DNA of 64,000 nucleotides from NCBI GenBank assembly GCA_963522175.1, contig CAUQXC010000004.1, positions 288,324 through 352,323 of the forward strand, given 5' to 3'. Origin of the DNA: CAKAHY01 sp963522175. GTDB taxonomy: Bacteria; Bacillota; Clostridia; Lachnospirales; Lachnospiraceae. The position numbers and the translations under genes were made by a program. This document shows positions 1 to 9,145 of this stretch, in pieces; position 1 is the first letter of the stretch, and the number at the start of each line of letters is the position of its first letter. The notes below the pieces were generated by a model. That model searched no databases. It saw only the letters and a list, made by a program, of their open reading frames with translations, and was not told where the DNA came from.

Positions 1-482
1 GGTTGAAGAGTGCCGGCTTCGTTATTTGCAAGCATAAGGCTGATTAAAAAGGTATCCTCTCTTACGGCTTTTTTAAGTTCCGAAAGGCTGATCTTTCCGC
101 CGTCGTCAACATCAAGATAAGTGATTTCAAAACCCTGCTTTTCAAGATGTTCAAGAGTACGTAAAACGGCGTGGTGTTCCGTTTTTGAAGAAATTATATG
201 TTTTTTTGTATCTCTGTAAAAATCCGCAGCCGCCTTTAAAGCCCAGTTGTCGGACTCGGTGCCGCCGGAAGTAAAATAAATTTCGTTTTCCTTTGCCCCC
301 AAGGTTTCGGCTATTATTTCTCTTGCCTCATCCTCGGCTTTTTTTGCTTCCTGTGAAAAGGTGCAAATGCCCGAAGAATTGCCGTAAAGCTCTGTGAAAT
401 ACGGAAGCATGGCTTTTACGACTCTATCGTCGGTTCTTGTTGTAGCGGCATTGTCAAAATAAAGTATTCTTTGATCTGCCAT
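1..482 (-). CDS. Cysteine desulfurase, IscS/NifS type (N-terminal part)
   Basis: PLP enzyme that takes sulfur from cysteine and passes it on as persulfide for Fe-S clusters and tRNA thiolation. The minus-strand frame opens at ATG 482 and runs off the left edge, so only about 160 N-terminal residues are visible. They start MADQRILYFDNAATT, carry the GGTESDN motif and the TEHHAV motif whose histidine stacks on PLP in this family. The PLP lysine lies outside the window. It is transcribed divergently from mnmA, which needs a persulfide donor, so it is the natural sulfur donor for tRNA 2-thiolation; that link is an inference from context. IscS and NifS cannot be told apart from this fragment. Confidence 0.85.
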   Translation of the reverse strand, partial: MADQRILYFDNAATTRTDDRVVKAMLPYFTELYGNSSGICTFSQEAKKAEDEAREIIAETLGAKENEIYFTSGGTESDNWALKAAADFYRDTKKHIISSKTEHHAVLRTLEHLEKQGFEITYLDVDDGGKISLSELKKAVREDTFLISLMLANNEAGTLQ

Positions 483-653
483 AGTATTCCTCTCTTTTTA
501 ATAATGTCTTTAATAAAAATTAAATTTGTGCTATGATATATAGGTACCCCTAAATAGCTGACTCTTTTCCGATTTTGAGTCGGTACTATTATATAACGGG
601 GGATGATATTGTGCAAATTATATCTTTTGTTTTTTGAAGAGGTATTTATATAA

Positions 654-1754
654 ATGGAAAAAAAGAAAGTCGTGGTAGGCATGTCGGGCGGAGTGGACTC
701 CAGTGTTGCCGCATACCTGCTTAAAAATGAGGGCTATGACGTGGTCGGCGTAACCATGCAGATATGGCAGGACGAGGATGAAGACAGGGCTCAGGAAAAC
801 GGGGGCTGCTGCGGTCTTACCGCTGTAGATGATGCAAGAAGGGTTGCACGCTCCATAGGCATACCTTATTACGTAATGAATTTTAAAAATGAATTTAAGG
901 ATAAGGTCATCAACTACTTTGTTGATGAATATTTAAGAGGAAGAACTCCGAATCCCTGCATAGCCTGCAACAGATATGTAAAGTGGGAAAGTCTTCTCAC
1001 GAGAAGCCTCGCCATAGGTGCGGATTACATAGCTACAGGGCATTATGCAAGAGTTCTAAAGCTTGACAACGGGCGCTATACATTGCAGGTCTCCAAAACA
1101 TCGGCTAAGGATCAGACTTATGCTTTATACAATCTAACTCAGGAGCAGCTGTCAAGAACCTTGATGCCCGTGGGAGATTATACAAAGGATGAAATAAGAC
1201 AGATAGCAAAAGAGGTTAACGTAAGGATTGCCAATAAGCCGGACAGTCAGGAAATATGCTTTATTCCCGACCATAATCATGCCGCTTTTATAGAAGGTGA
1301 AACGGGAAAAAGCTTTGACAGAGGAAATTTCGTTACAGCGGACGGAGAGATTCTGGGAAAGCATATAGGAATAGCAAGATATACGGTAGGTCAAAGAAAG
1401 GGTTTGGGACTTTCTTTGGGGCATCCCGTTTTTGTAACGGAGATAAGACCGGAAACGAATGAAGTGGTTATAGGCGAAGAAGGGGATGTTTTTTCGTATG
1501 CCCTTATAGCTGAAGATCTGAATTATATGGCTGTTGAAGGCATAGGTGTAGGAGAATCTTTAAGAGCAAAGGCAAAAATACGATATTCACATAAGGCTCA
1601 GGATTGTACTGTAACAGGACTTGATAATAACAAGGTGAAGCTTGTTTTTGATGAGAAAGTAAGGGCTGTAACTCCGGGACAGGCGGTTGTTTTCTATGAT
1701 GAAAATGATTGTATTCTCGGCGGAGGAAGTATTATAGGAAAGGCGGATGTGTAA
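654..1754 (+). CDS. mnmA: tRNA-specific 2-thiouridylase MnmA
   Basis: Makes 2-thiouridine at wobble position 34 of tRNAs for Lys, Glu and Gln, activating U34 with ATP and using a persulfide sulfur. The 366-residue protein has the usual length. Visible motifs: the PP-loop SGGVDSS at about residues 11-17, the catalytic cysteine in NPCIACN near residue 103, and the second catalytic cysteine in DSQEICFIPD near residue 200. A GAGG sits about 12 bases before ATG 654. It lies head-to-head with a cysteine desulfurase and its last 8 bases overlap the following amidase gene, suggesting co-transcription with it. Confidence 0.95.
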   Translation: MEKKKVVVGMSGGVDSSVAAYLLKNEGYDVVGVTMQIWQDEDEDRAQENGGCCGLTAVDDARRVARSIGIPYYVMNFKNEFKDKVINYFVDEYLRGRTPNPCIACNRYVKWESLLTRSLAIGADYIATGHYARVLKLDNGRYTLQVSKTSAKDQTYALYNLTQEQLSRTLMPVGDYTKDEIRQIAKEVNVRIANKPDSQEICFIPDHNHAAFIEGETGKSFDRGNFVTADGEILGKHIGIARYTVGQRKGLGLSLGHPVFVTEIRPETNEVVIGEEGDVFSYALIAEDLNYMAVEGIGVGESLRAKAKIRYSHKAQDCTVTGLDNNKVKLVFDEKVRAVTPGQAVVFYDENDCILGGGSIIGKADV

Positions 1755-2943
1755 AATGAGGAGAAAATTTTTGGCTGTTTCGGTGGGGATTTTAGCGTGT
1801 ATTATGAGTGCCTGTGCGGCGGGAGGTGCCACGGGAGCGGCAAACAACGCTGACAAAAAAATCACAATAACAAGTAATAATACGGCGGCAAAAAAGAAAA
1901 GCGGCAAAAATACGGGAAAATCAGGAAGCAAGGTTAAGGTTACGCAGGAAAGTAAAACGCAGGCAACAAAAGAAACTGCCACACAGGCCGTAAAGACAAG
2001 CAAAGAAAAGTCGGTGAGTACGCAGAGTCCTACTTTGGAAAGTTCACAGACCGTAGCGGAGACGAGTGTGACGACAGCTGAGGAAAAACCGGGGACAATT
2101 ACACAGACAAGAGAGGCAAAGCCGAGTGAAGAGCCGACTAAAGAAACAAGCAAAGAAGTAAATAAGGAAGCAAGCAAGATTGGAGGTTTGGAAGACAAGG
2201 CGGAGATAGGTTTGGACCCCGCATGGAAGTATGCGGGTTTTTCAAAGATAAATTCAGGCAAGGCAATACTCTATAAAGCACAGAGTAACAGAAAAAATAT
2301 AGTTATAGCCGTTAATGCGGGACATGGAACAAAGGGTGGAGAAAAAGTTAAAACTCAGGTTCATCCCGACGGAAGTGCAAAGGTTACGGGCGGAACGACA
2401 AAAGAGGGAGCAACAACGGCGGTTGCCGTGTCCTCCGGTATGACCTTTGCAAACGGTACGAGTGAAGCGGCGGCAAACCTCAAGGTGGCAAGAAGCCTTA
2501 AGGATATATTGCTTGCGAGAGGCTTTGACGTAATCATGATAAGAGACGGAGATGATGTTCAGCTTGACAATATAGCAAGAACCGTAATTGCAAATAATAT
2601 GGCAAATGCGCATGTGGCAGTACATTTTGATTCTACAGGCTCGGATAAGGGTGCATATTACATGGCTGTAGCGGACAATGCGTCCTATAAGGCGATGGAA
2701 CCCGTAGCCTCGAACTGGAAAAAGATAAATGCTTTAGGTGACAATATTATTGCGGGTCTTAAGGCAAGAAAAGTTAAGATTTTCGGGTCGGGAAGTATGG
2801 GGATGGATTTAACTCAGACATCTTATTCGACGATTCCGAGTGTTGTTGTGGAGCTCGGAGATAAGACAACCGATTACAATGCGGTTGGGGAAAGCATGGC
2901 AAACGGTATAGCGGACGGAATAGAAACATATTTTGCACAATAA
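1747..2943 (+). CDS. N-acetylmuramoyl-L-alanine amidase, lipoprotein
   Basis: Probable zinc amidase of the Amidase_3 family that cuts the bond between muramic acid and the stem peptide of peptidoglycan. The N-terminus is a lipoprotein signal (basic start, hydrophobic stretch, lipobox ending at the Cys of IMSAC). Residues 25-165 are a low-complexity Lys/Thr/Ser/Glu-rich linker. The catalytic domain covers about 180-398, with zinc-ligand candidates in NAGHG, the Glu in the TSEAAANL segment, and HFDS, and a probable catalytic Glu in VVVELGD. The start at 1747 overlaps mnmA; an in-frame ATG at 1756 would give a more typical lipoprotein start (MRRKF). The linker suggests reach from membrane to wall. 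Confidence 0.8.
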   Translation: MCKMRRKFLAVSVGILACIMSACAAGGATGAANNADKKITITSNNTAAKKKSGKNTGKSGSKVKVTQESKTQATKETATQAVKTSKEKSVSTQSPTLESSQTVAETSVTTAEEKPGTITQTREAKPSEEPTKETSKEVNKEASKIGGLEDKAEIGLDPAWKYAGFSKINSGKAILYKAQSNRKNIVIAVNAGHGTKGGEKVKTQVHPDGSAKVTGGTTKEGATTAVAVSSGMTFANGTSEAAANLKVARSLKDILLARGFDVIMIRDGDDVQLDNIARTVIANNMANAHVAVHFDSTGSDKGAYYMAVADNASYKAMEPVASNWKKINALGDNIIAGLKARKVKIFGSGSMGMDLTQTSYSTIPSVVVELGDKTTDYNAVGESMANGIADGIETYFAQ

Positions 2944-2964
2944 GGCTTCGGAGGTAAAACTTAA

Positions 2965-4107
2965 ATGATTTATTTTGACAATGCGGCGACATCAAAGAAA
3001 AAACCGGATTGTGTTATTGAAGCGGTGATAGATGCGATGAAAAATACCGGAAATGCAGGACGCGGAGTAAATGAAGATTCTTTAAAGGCAAGCAGACTTA
3101 TTTACGATACCAGAAAAAAGCTTGCCGAGCTTTTTAATGTTGCCGATTGTAACAATATCGCTTTTACATATAACTCGACTGAGGCTCTTAATATTGCGAT
3201 TAAAGGGGTACTTTCGGAAAGCTCCTCGGCTGTAACAACGGTTTTGGAGCATAATTCGGTTCTGCGTCCTCTTTACGAATGTGAACAAAAAGGCACTAAG
3301 CTCAGCTTTGTGGGAACCGATGAATACGGTAATCCTCTTTATGAGGACTTTGAAAGGCTTGTCAATGAAAATACAGGAGCTGTTGTTTGTACACATGCTT
3401 CAAATTTAACCGGTAATCTCGTTGATATAGGGCGTATAGGTAAGCTGTGCAAGGAAAAAAATGTCATTTTTATTGTGGATGCTTCACAAACTGCGGGTGT
3501 ATTCGATATAGACGTTGAAGCCATGAATATAGATATTCTTTGTTTTACGGGGCACAAGAGCCTTCTCGGTCCTCAAGGTGTAGGAGGAATATACGTAAAT
3601 CCTTCTCTTAATTTTAGAGGACTCAAGTCGGGAGGTACGGGTATAGATACCTACTCAAAGACTCAGCCCGAGGACATGCCTATGAGGCTTGAGGCGGGAA
3701 CCTTGAATTCACATGGGATTGCGGGACTTTCAGCGGCGCTTGATTATATTAATGAATATAATATTAACAATATAAGAAGTGAAGAGCAAAACTTGATGAA
3801 ATATTTTTACGAAAATCTGAAAGACATTAAAGAAGTAAAAATATACGGTGATTTCAGGAGCATGAACAGATGTCCCGTAGTTTCAATCAATATCGGAGAG
3901 CTTGATTCTTCTGTAATAGGCGATGAGTTGTTCGGGAATTACGGCATAAGCATCAGATCCGGCGGACACTGCGCGCCTTTGATGCATGAGTTTTTCGGAA
4001 CAAAGGGGCAGGGAATGGTCAGGTTCAGTTTTTCGCACTTTAATACCCTTGAAGAAGTCGAAAATGCGCTTGTTGCTTTGAAAAATATCATTGGTGATTA
4101 TTCATAA
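2965..4107 (+). CDS. Cysteine desulfurase / selenocysteine lyase family aminotransferase
   Basis: Class V PLP aminotransferase of 380 residues, of the cysteine desulfurase-like subfamily common in selenium-using Clostridia. It starts MIYFDNAATSKKKP. Other visible motifs are YNSTEALN, HASNLTGN, the cofactor Asp in VDASQTAG, the PLP lysine in FTGHKSLLGPQG (about residue 197) and the cysteine-bearing RSGGHCAPLMH near residue 335, equivalent to the sulfur- or selenium-accepting Cys. A clear GGAGG precedes the start. It lies 12 kb upstream of selD-selA-selB in a locus devoted to selenoproteins, so delivery of selenium to SelD is possible, but the sequence alone cannot separate Se from S handling. 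Confidence 0.8.
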   Translation: MIYFDNAATSKKKPDCVIEAVIDAMKNTGNAGRGVNEDSLKASRLIYDTRKKLAELFNVADCNNIAFTYNSTEALNIAIKGVLSESSSAVTTVLEHNSVLRPLYECEQKGTKLSFVGTDEYGNPLYEDFERLVNENTGAVVCTHASNLTGNLVDIGRIGKLCKEKNVIFIVDASQTAGVFDIDVEAMNIDILCFTGHKSLLGPQGVGGIYVNPSLNFRGLKSGGTGIDTYSKTQPEDMPMRLEAGTLNSHGIAGLSAALDYINEYNINNIRSEEQNLMKYFYENLKDIKEVKIYGDFRSMNRCPVVSINIGELDSSVIGDELFGNYGISIRSGGHCAPLMHEFFGTKGQGMVRFSFSHFNTLEEVENALVALKNIIGDYS

Positions 4108-4138
4108 AAAAGAGAGGCTGTTTTTGTGTATATTGTAT

Positions 4139-4163
4139 AAAAGCCTTGTGATTAAAGGCTTTT
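4139..4163 (+). terminator. Hairpin terminator after the desulfurase gene
   Basis: Perfect 9-bp stem, AAAAGCCTT pairing with AAGGCTTTT around a 7-base loop, 31 bases after the stop codon. The descending arm supplies four Ts. It separates the mnmA transcript from the symporter promoter. Confidence 0.7.
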
Positions 4164-4190
4164 AGGAAGGCTATAGAAAAAATCTATATA

Positions 4191-4219
4191 TTGACAATAA
4201 AATAACGTAATGCTATATT
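4191..4219 (+). promoter_or_regulatory. Sigma-A promoter for the amino-acid symporter
   Basis: TTGACA at 4191-4196 and TATATT at 4214-4219 separated by exactly 17 bases, close to consensus. It lies just after the upstream terminator and points at the symporter gene. Confidence 0.7.
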
Positions 4220-4431
4220 ATTTATATCTAAAACTGATAACGGGGCTTGCTTTATGTGTTGCTTGGAAGGAAAAAGGTGCAGTATTCTTTTATTCTTTTT
4301 ACACGTTCTGTTAATGAATCATAATTTTTTTGTAAACCAAGCCTTTTGTTTTATATTTATAATGGGTGTATTTTTTATTCCGTTGCTTTCGGAATTAAAA
4401 TATAAAAACAAAATTTTAAGGGGGTACGATA
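4220..4431 (+). other. About 205-nt untranslated leader of the symporter
   Basis: AT-rich leader between the promoter and ATG 4432. I see no known riboswitch. GGCTTG at 4243-4248 can pair with CAAGCC at 4338-4343. A 70-codon open frame here (4254-4466) has no ribosome site and overlaps the symporter start, so I treat the stretch as non-coding. Its length leaves room for post-initiation control. Confidence 0.4.
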
Positions 4432-5802
4432 ATGACTGTTTTAAACGACTTGGTACAAAAGATTAACGGTTATTTATCAGACTACATACTGGTATTCTTA
4501 CTGGTAGGTGGTGGAATTTGGTTTACATTCTTATTAAGAGGTATCCAATTCAGAGGATTGGGAACAGGTCTCAAGATGACTTTCGGAGGACTGTTTTCAA
4601 AAAAGAGTGAGGCGGGAAAAGACGGTATGTCTTCTTTCCAGGCACTTGCAACTGCTGTAGCGGCTCAGGTAGGTACGGGAAATATTGCCGGTGCGGCAAC
4701 TGCTATTTATATAGGCGGTCCGGGTGCTATATTCTGGATGTGGGTAGCGGCTTGCTTGGGTATGGCTACTATTTTTGCGGAAGCTTCACTTGCACAAAAG
4801 TATAAGGTTGTGGGAAAAGACGGAGAGGTTACAGGAGGTCCGGTTTACTACATCTTGGAGGCTTTTTCGGGAGAACTTGGAAAGACTATGGCGGCACTTT
4901 TTTCAGTGTTCATCATCATCGCTTTGGGCTTTGTAGGCAATGCCGTTCAGTCAAACTCCATAGCTGCAGCTTTTAAGGAAGCTTTCAACATTCCTACTTA
5001 TGTGATGGGAATTGCTATAGCTGTTCTTGCGTTCGTTGTTTTTATGGGCGGTACAAAGCGTATCGTTCAGGTTACGGAGCTTATAGTTCCTTTCATGGCG
5101 GCTCTTTACATTGTAGGTTCTTTGGTAATAGTTATTATGAGAATCGGACATGTTCCTGCTATGTTTGCAAACATATTTATGGGTGCTTTCAATCCTGAGG
5201 CTATGATTGGCGGTGCCTTCGGTGCTACGGTTAAACTTGCGGTTACCAAGGGTGTTGCAAGAGGACTTTTCTCAAACGAAGCAGGTATGGGTTCTACACC
5301 TCACGCACATGCATGTGCAAAGGTGGATCATCCGGCACAGCAGGGCTTCGTTGCTATGGCAGGTGTATTTATAGACACTTTCGTGGTTTTGAACCTGACC
5401 GCATTCGTAATTCTGTCAACAACGACAAGAGAAACTATGACATCACAGGGACTTACAGGTGCAGCTTTGAGCCAGGCGGCTTATACTTCGGTTTACGGAA
5501 ACTTCGGTAAGATATTCATAGCAATATGTATGTTCTTCTTTGCTTTCTCGACAATAGTAGGTTGGTACTTCTTCGGAAAAGCAAATATAAACTATCTTTT
5601 CGGACCTAAGGCTATTCCGGTTTACAGTATAATAGTTGCGGTTTGCGTATTCCTCGGTTCTCTCGGTGAGGTCGGACTTGTATGGAATATGGCGGATTTG
5701 TTCAACTCTCTTATGGTTATACCGAACGTTTTGGCACTGTTTGCTTTGAGTAAAGTTGTTAAGCAGCTTCATGACGAGTATTATACTAAATTTAAAAAAT
5801 AA
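4432..5802 (+). CDS. Sodium:alanine/glycine symporter (AGCS family)
   Basis: Integral membrane protein of 456 residues that imports alanine or glycine with Na+. It has about ten hydrophobic segments and family motifs: FQALATAVAAQVGTGNIAGAATA near residues 65-90 and the region FSNEAGMGSTPHAHA near 285, which resembles the AGCS substrate/Na+ signature. A GGGGG ribosome site lies upstream. It is followed directly by a glycine riboswitch and the glycine reductase operon, which strongly suggests that it feeds glycine to that pathway; this is inference from position. AGCS members carry either substrate and the sequence does not decide. Confidence 0.92.
   Translation: MTVLNDLVQKINGYLSDYILVFLLVGGGIWFTFLLRGIQFRGLGTGLKMTFGGLFSKKSEAGKDGMSSFQALATAVAAQVGTGNIAGAATAIYIGGPGAIFWMWVAACLGMATIFAEASLAQKYKVVGKDGEVTGGPVYYILEAFSGELGKTMAALFSVFIIIALGFVGNAVQSNSIAAAFKEAFNIPTYVMGIAIAVLAFVVFMGGTKRIVQVTELIVPFMAALYIVGSLVIVIMRIGHVPAMFANIFMGAFNPEAMIGGAFGATVKLAVTKGVARGLFSNEAGMGSTPHAHACAKVDHPAQQGFVAMAGVFIDTFVVLNLTAFVILSTTTRETMTSQGLTGAALSQAAYTSVYGNFGKIFIAICMFFFAFSTIVGWYFFGKANINYLFGPKAIPVYSIIVAVCVFLGSLGEVGLVWNMADLFNSLMVIPNVLALFALSKVVKQLHDEYYTKFKK
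5756..5784 (+). promoter_or_regulatory. Candidate promoter inside the symporter 3' end
   Basis: TTGTTA at 5756-5761 and TATTAT at 5779-5784, spacer 17 bases. It would start RNA about 30 bases before the riboswitch and so drive the grd operon separately from the symporter. The -35 match is moderate; read-through from upstream is the alternative. Confidence 0.4.
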
Positions 5803-5824
5803 TATATTTATCTACAGGGTGGAT

Positions 5825-5962
5825 ATTTCTGAAGAGAGAGCTTTTTAGGCCGCCGAAGAGGCAAGCCCCGATGTTCTTATACATGAGGTGAATCTTTCAG
5901 GCAAAAGAATTTGGGAAAGTACCTGTTTCTGGATAGTGGTAAGTGAAACTGCCATATAAACA
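5825..5962 (+). promoter_or_regulatory. Glycine riboswitch
   Basis: Glycine-sensing aptamer in the leader of the glycine reductase operon. The conserved core is clear: CCGCCGAAGAGGCAAGCC at 5850-5867, and the partner AATCTTTCAGGCAAAAG at 5891-5907. A following TTTCTGGATAGT resembles the linker after aptamer 1 in tandem glycine riboswitches, but a second complete core is not visible, so this looks like a single-aptamer type with a reduced second half. It sits between the symporter and grdX and should couple grd expression to glycine supply. Confidence 0.85.
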
Positions 5963-6030
5963 GAAGGACGAAGGACTTGTAAGTTACATTTTGGTGTAAA
6001 TTGGTGGGTTTTTCGTCCTTTGATTTTTAG
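5963..6030 (+). terminator. Riboswitch expression-platform hairpin
   Basis: AAGGACGAA at 5964-5972 pairs perfectly with TTCGTCCTT at 6012-6020, and the stem can be lengthened inward with G-U pairs to about 15 pairs. It is followed by TGATTTTT and then the grdX ribosome site. It could act as the terminator controlled by glycine binding, or by hiding the start region of grdX. Confidence 0.6.
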
Positions 6031-6040
6031 GAGAAAACTT

Positions 6041-6427
6041 ATGATAAAAAAACATTTTCGTGTTATCACAAATAATCCTTTGGTTAAGGAAAGTTTTGCG
6101 GATACCGAGGATATTTGCTATTTTGAAATCACTTATAAGGACTTGCTTTTAAAGGTAAGAGACATGGTTTTTGAAGGCTATGAGCTTTTATCGCATCCTC
6201 TGTCGGGAAGCGTAAAGCCGGGAGAAACGCCTTATAAGTCGGTACTTATATCAAGTAAAAAAGAAAATATAAATATGCAGAGTGTAAAGCTCATAGAGCA
6301 GGCACTTGAGACATATAAGAAGTTTACAGACAGAACGGTGGGCTTAAGAGAAGATGTCCTGAATGATTTTCAAACGGTGGACATGACCCTGATCGAAAGC
6401 GCTCTTTCCTCAGCTAACAGATTATAA
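6041..6427 (+). CDS. grdX: GrdX family protein
   Basis: Small protein of 128 residues of the GrdX family, regularly found as the first gene of glycine, sarcosine or betaine reductase operons; its biochemical role is unknown. The sequence begins MIKKHFRVITNNPLV and contains the segment EGYELLSHPLSGS followed by a KPGETPYKS stretch. I chose ATG 6041 because TTAGGAG lies 7 bases upstream; the longer frame opens with a TTG at 6020 inside the riboswitch hairpin. It is the first gene behind the glycine riboswitch, 79 bases before grdE. Confidence 0.85.
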   Translation: MIKKHFRVITNNPLVKESFADTEDICYFEITYKDLLLKVRDMVFEGYELLSHPLSGSVKPGETPYKSVLISSKKENINMQSVKLIEQALETYKKFTDRTVGLREDVLNDFQTVDMTLIESALSSANRL

Positions 6428-6506
6428 TTTGTAAATAAGAGAAGGTTACATTGCGGTATCAGATCGCAGTGTTTCAAATAAATAAAAAACAAGGGGGTAG
6501 ACAAAA

Positions 6507-7787
6507 GTGAAACTAGAATTAGGAAAAATCTTTATCAAAGATATTCAGTTTGCACAAGAGTCGAAAGTCGAAAATGGCGTCCTTTATGTATCAACAGAAG
6601 CTTTAAAAACTGTTGTTCTCGAGGATGAAAAATTACATTCAGTAAGTTTCGACATTGCAAAACCGGGTGAATCGGTAAGAATTACACCTGTTAAGGATGT
6701 TATCGAACCGAGAGTAAAAGTTGAAGGTAACGGCGGAATTTTCCCGGGAGTTATCGCTAAGGTTGATAACGTAGGTTCGGGTAAGACCTACGCATTAAAG
6801 GGAATGGCTGTTGTTACAGCCGGAAAGATTGTAGGTTTCCAGGAAGGTGTTATAGACATGACAGGTCTTGGAGCAGAGTATACTCCGTTCTCAAAGACAA
6901 TCAATCTTGTTATGGTTTGCGAGCCTGTTGAGCATATCAAGCAGCATGACTATGAGAAGGCGGTAAGATTTGCCGGCTTCAGAGTAGCAACATACTTGGG
7001 AGAGCTTGCAAGAAACCTTACTCCTGACGAAGTTGAAGTGTATGAAACACTTCCTTTAAAGGAAAGTATGGAAAAATATCCTAATCTCCCTAGAGTAGCT
7101 TATGTACAGATGCTTCAAAGCCAAGGTTTGTTGCACGATACTTATGTATACGGTGTGGATGCAAAGCAGATTATCCCTACAATACTGTATCCTACAGAAG
7201 TGATGGACGGAGCCATTGTTTCAGGAAACTGCGTTTCTGCTTGTGACAAGAACCCTACATATGTACACCAGAACAATCAGGTTATCAAAGAGCTCTATGC
7301 ACAGCACGGAAAGACGATCAACTTCGTCGGACAGATTATAACAAACGAAAACGTATATCTTGCCGATAAGGAAAGATCATCAAACATGACAGCTAAGCTT
7401 TGTAGAATGCTTGACCTTGACGGAGCTATTGTTTCTCAGGAGGGATTCGGTAACCCTGATACCGACCTTATCATGAACTGTAAGAAGATTGAGGCTGAAG
7501 GTATCAAGACTGTTATCATTACCGACGAGTATGCGGGAAGAGACGGTAAGTCACAGTCACTTGCAGATGCAGATGCTGCGGCAAATGCCGTTGTTACAGG
7601 CGGTAACGCTAACCAGCTTATCACATTGCCTAAGCTTGATAAGGTTATAGGTACTTTGGATTATATAACAAAGATTGCCGGTGCAAGTGATACAACATTA
7701 AAGGCTGACGGTTCATTGGAGGTTGAAATCCAGGTTATTACAGGTGCAACCAATGAGACGGGCTTTAACAAATTAAGTGCAAGATAG
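6507..7787 (+). CDS. grdE: Glycine reductase component B, alpha/beta proprotein GrdE
   Basis: Proprotein of 426 residues that is cut into two subunits of substrate-binding component B. In this family the cut falls before an internal cysteine that becomes a pyruvoyl group used to bind the amino group of glycine. The expected site is seen as SGN-CVSAC, with Asn241 and Cys242. The start is GTG 6507 behind AAGGGGG. It lies between grdX and grdB in the usual order. Full length and intact cleavage motif argue for function. Glycine rather than sarcosine or betaine as substrate is inferred from the riboswitch and from a single B component. Confidence 0.93.
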   Translation: MKLELGKIFIKDIQFAQESKVENGVLYVSTEALKTVVLEDEKLHSVSFDIAKPGESVRITPVKDVIEPRVKVEGNGGIFPGVIAKVDNVGSGKTYALKGMAVVTAGKIVGFQEGVIDMTGLGAEYTPFSKTINLVMVCEPVEHIKQHDYEKAVRFAGFRVATYLGELARNLTPDEVEVYETLPLKESMEKYPNLPRVAYVQMLQSQGLLHDTYVYGVDAKQIIPTILYPTEVMDGAIVSGNCVSACDKNPTYVHQNNQVIKELYAQHGKTINFVGQIITNENVYLADKERSSNMTAKLCRMLDLDGAIVSQEGFGNPDTDLIMNCKKIEAEGIKTVIITDEYAGRDGKSQSLADADAAANAVVTGGNANQLITLPKLDKVIGTLDYITKIAGASDTTLKADGSLEVEIQVITGATNETGFNKLSAR

Positions 7788-7800
7788 GAGAGGTGAAGAA

Positions 7801-9105
7801 ATGGCAAAATTAAGAGTAGTTCATTATATTAATCAGTTCTTCGCTCAAATCGGTGGAGAAGAAAAAGCTGACTATCCGGTAGAATTAAGAGTAGGACAGG
7901 TAGTAGGTCCGGGTCTCGGTCTTTCAAAAGAACTTGGAGACGAAGCTGAGATAGTTGCTACAATTATCTGCGGAGACTCATATTTCGGTGAAAATATAGA
8001 AAAAGCAAAGGGTGAAATACTTGATCTTGTAAAAGAGCAGAAAGCCGATATTTTCATAGCAGGTCCGGCATTTAACGCGGGGCGTTACGGTTTTGCGTGT
8101 GCAACCATAGCTGCAGCTGTTAAGGAAGAGCTTGGAATTACAGCAGTTACAGGTATGTATGTTGAGAACCCTGGTGCGGACTTAAAGGATAAGGTTTACA
8201 TCATATCTACAAAGAACAGTGCTGCAGGTATGGGTAAGGCTATTCCTCCTATGGCAAAGCTTGCGCTTAAGCTTGCAAAGGGCGAGCCTATAGGTGCTTC
8301 ATGTGAAGAAGGCTACATCCCTAACGGTGTACGTGTAAACTTCTTTGAGAAGGAGACAGGTGCAAAGCGTGCGGTAGATATGCTTCTTAAGAAGCTTGCG
8401 GGTGAGGAATTCGTTACGGAGTATCCTATGCCTGACTTTGACAGAGTTCCACCAAACCCTGCAGTTAAGGATATTACAAAGGCTAAGATAGCTCTTGTTA
8501 CTTCAGGCGGTATCTGTCCTAAGGGTAACCCTGATCATATCGAGTCTTCAAACGCTACACGTTACGGCGAATATGATATTACAGGTGTAAACGACCTTAC
8601 GGAAGAAACCTACGAGACTGCTCACGGCGGTTATGACCCTGTATATGCAAATGAGGATGCCGACAGAGTTCTTCCTGTAGACGTACTCAGAGATTTGGAG
8701 AAGGAAGGAAAAATAGGTTCACTTCACCATTTATTCTATACAACAACAGGTAACGGTACTGCCGTTGCTTCATCAAAGGCATTTGCGGATGAGTTCTCAA
8801 AGAAGCTTTTGGCGGACGGAGTTGACGCTGTTATACTTACCAGTACTTGAGGTACCTGTACACGTTGCGGTGCAACAATGGTAAAAGAAATTGAAAGAGC
8901 CGGTATTCCGGTAGTTCACGTTTGTACAGTTACTCCTATTTCTATGACGGTAGGAGCAAACAGAATAGTTCCTGCTGTAGCTATACCTCACCCTCTCGGA
9001 AATCCTGCGTTGGATCATGATGAGGAGAAGGCTCTTCGTCGTAAGATAGTTGAGAAGGCTTTGGCGGCTTTAACTACGGAAGTTGAAGATCAGACTATAT
9101 TCTAA
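7801..9105 (+). CDS. grdB: Glycine reductase component B gamma, selenoprotein GrdB (Sec at 8848-8850)
   Basis: Selenocysteine-containing subunit that attacks the pyruvoyl-bound glycine and passes a carboxymethyl-selenoether to GrdA. Translation starts at ATG 7801 (GGAGAGG upstream) and reads through UGA 8848-8850 as selenocysteine 350, giving 434 residues. The context TST-Sec-GTCTRCGATM is the family's redox motif. Standard gene calling would stop at 8850 or split the gene, with a false second start at 8878. A short stem 14 bases after the UGA fits a bacterial SECIS. The 3' part aligns in frame with family members to the stop at 9105. Confidence 0.95.
8848..8880 (+). promoter_or_regulatory. 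UGA selenocysteine codon with candidate SECIS hairpin in grdB
   Basis: The UGA is followed by GTTGC (8864-8868), loop GGT, GCAAC (8872-8876). Position and loop G fit the bacterial pattern for SelB recruitment. The stem is short; outer pairings are not clear. Confidence 0.55.
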
Positions 9106-9145
9106 AATTTTATATAAACATATAATGCAGTTTTTATCTTAATAT

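Noticed and set aside
4254..4466. 70-codon open frame before the symporter
   Set aside because: No ribosome site, overlaps the symporter start in another frame, unusual composition; lies in the leader.
8878..9105. Separate 75-residue gene after grdB
   Set aside because: It is the C-terminal part of GrdB after the selenocysteine UGA; frame and motif continue through.
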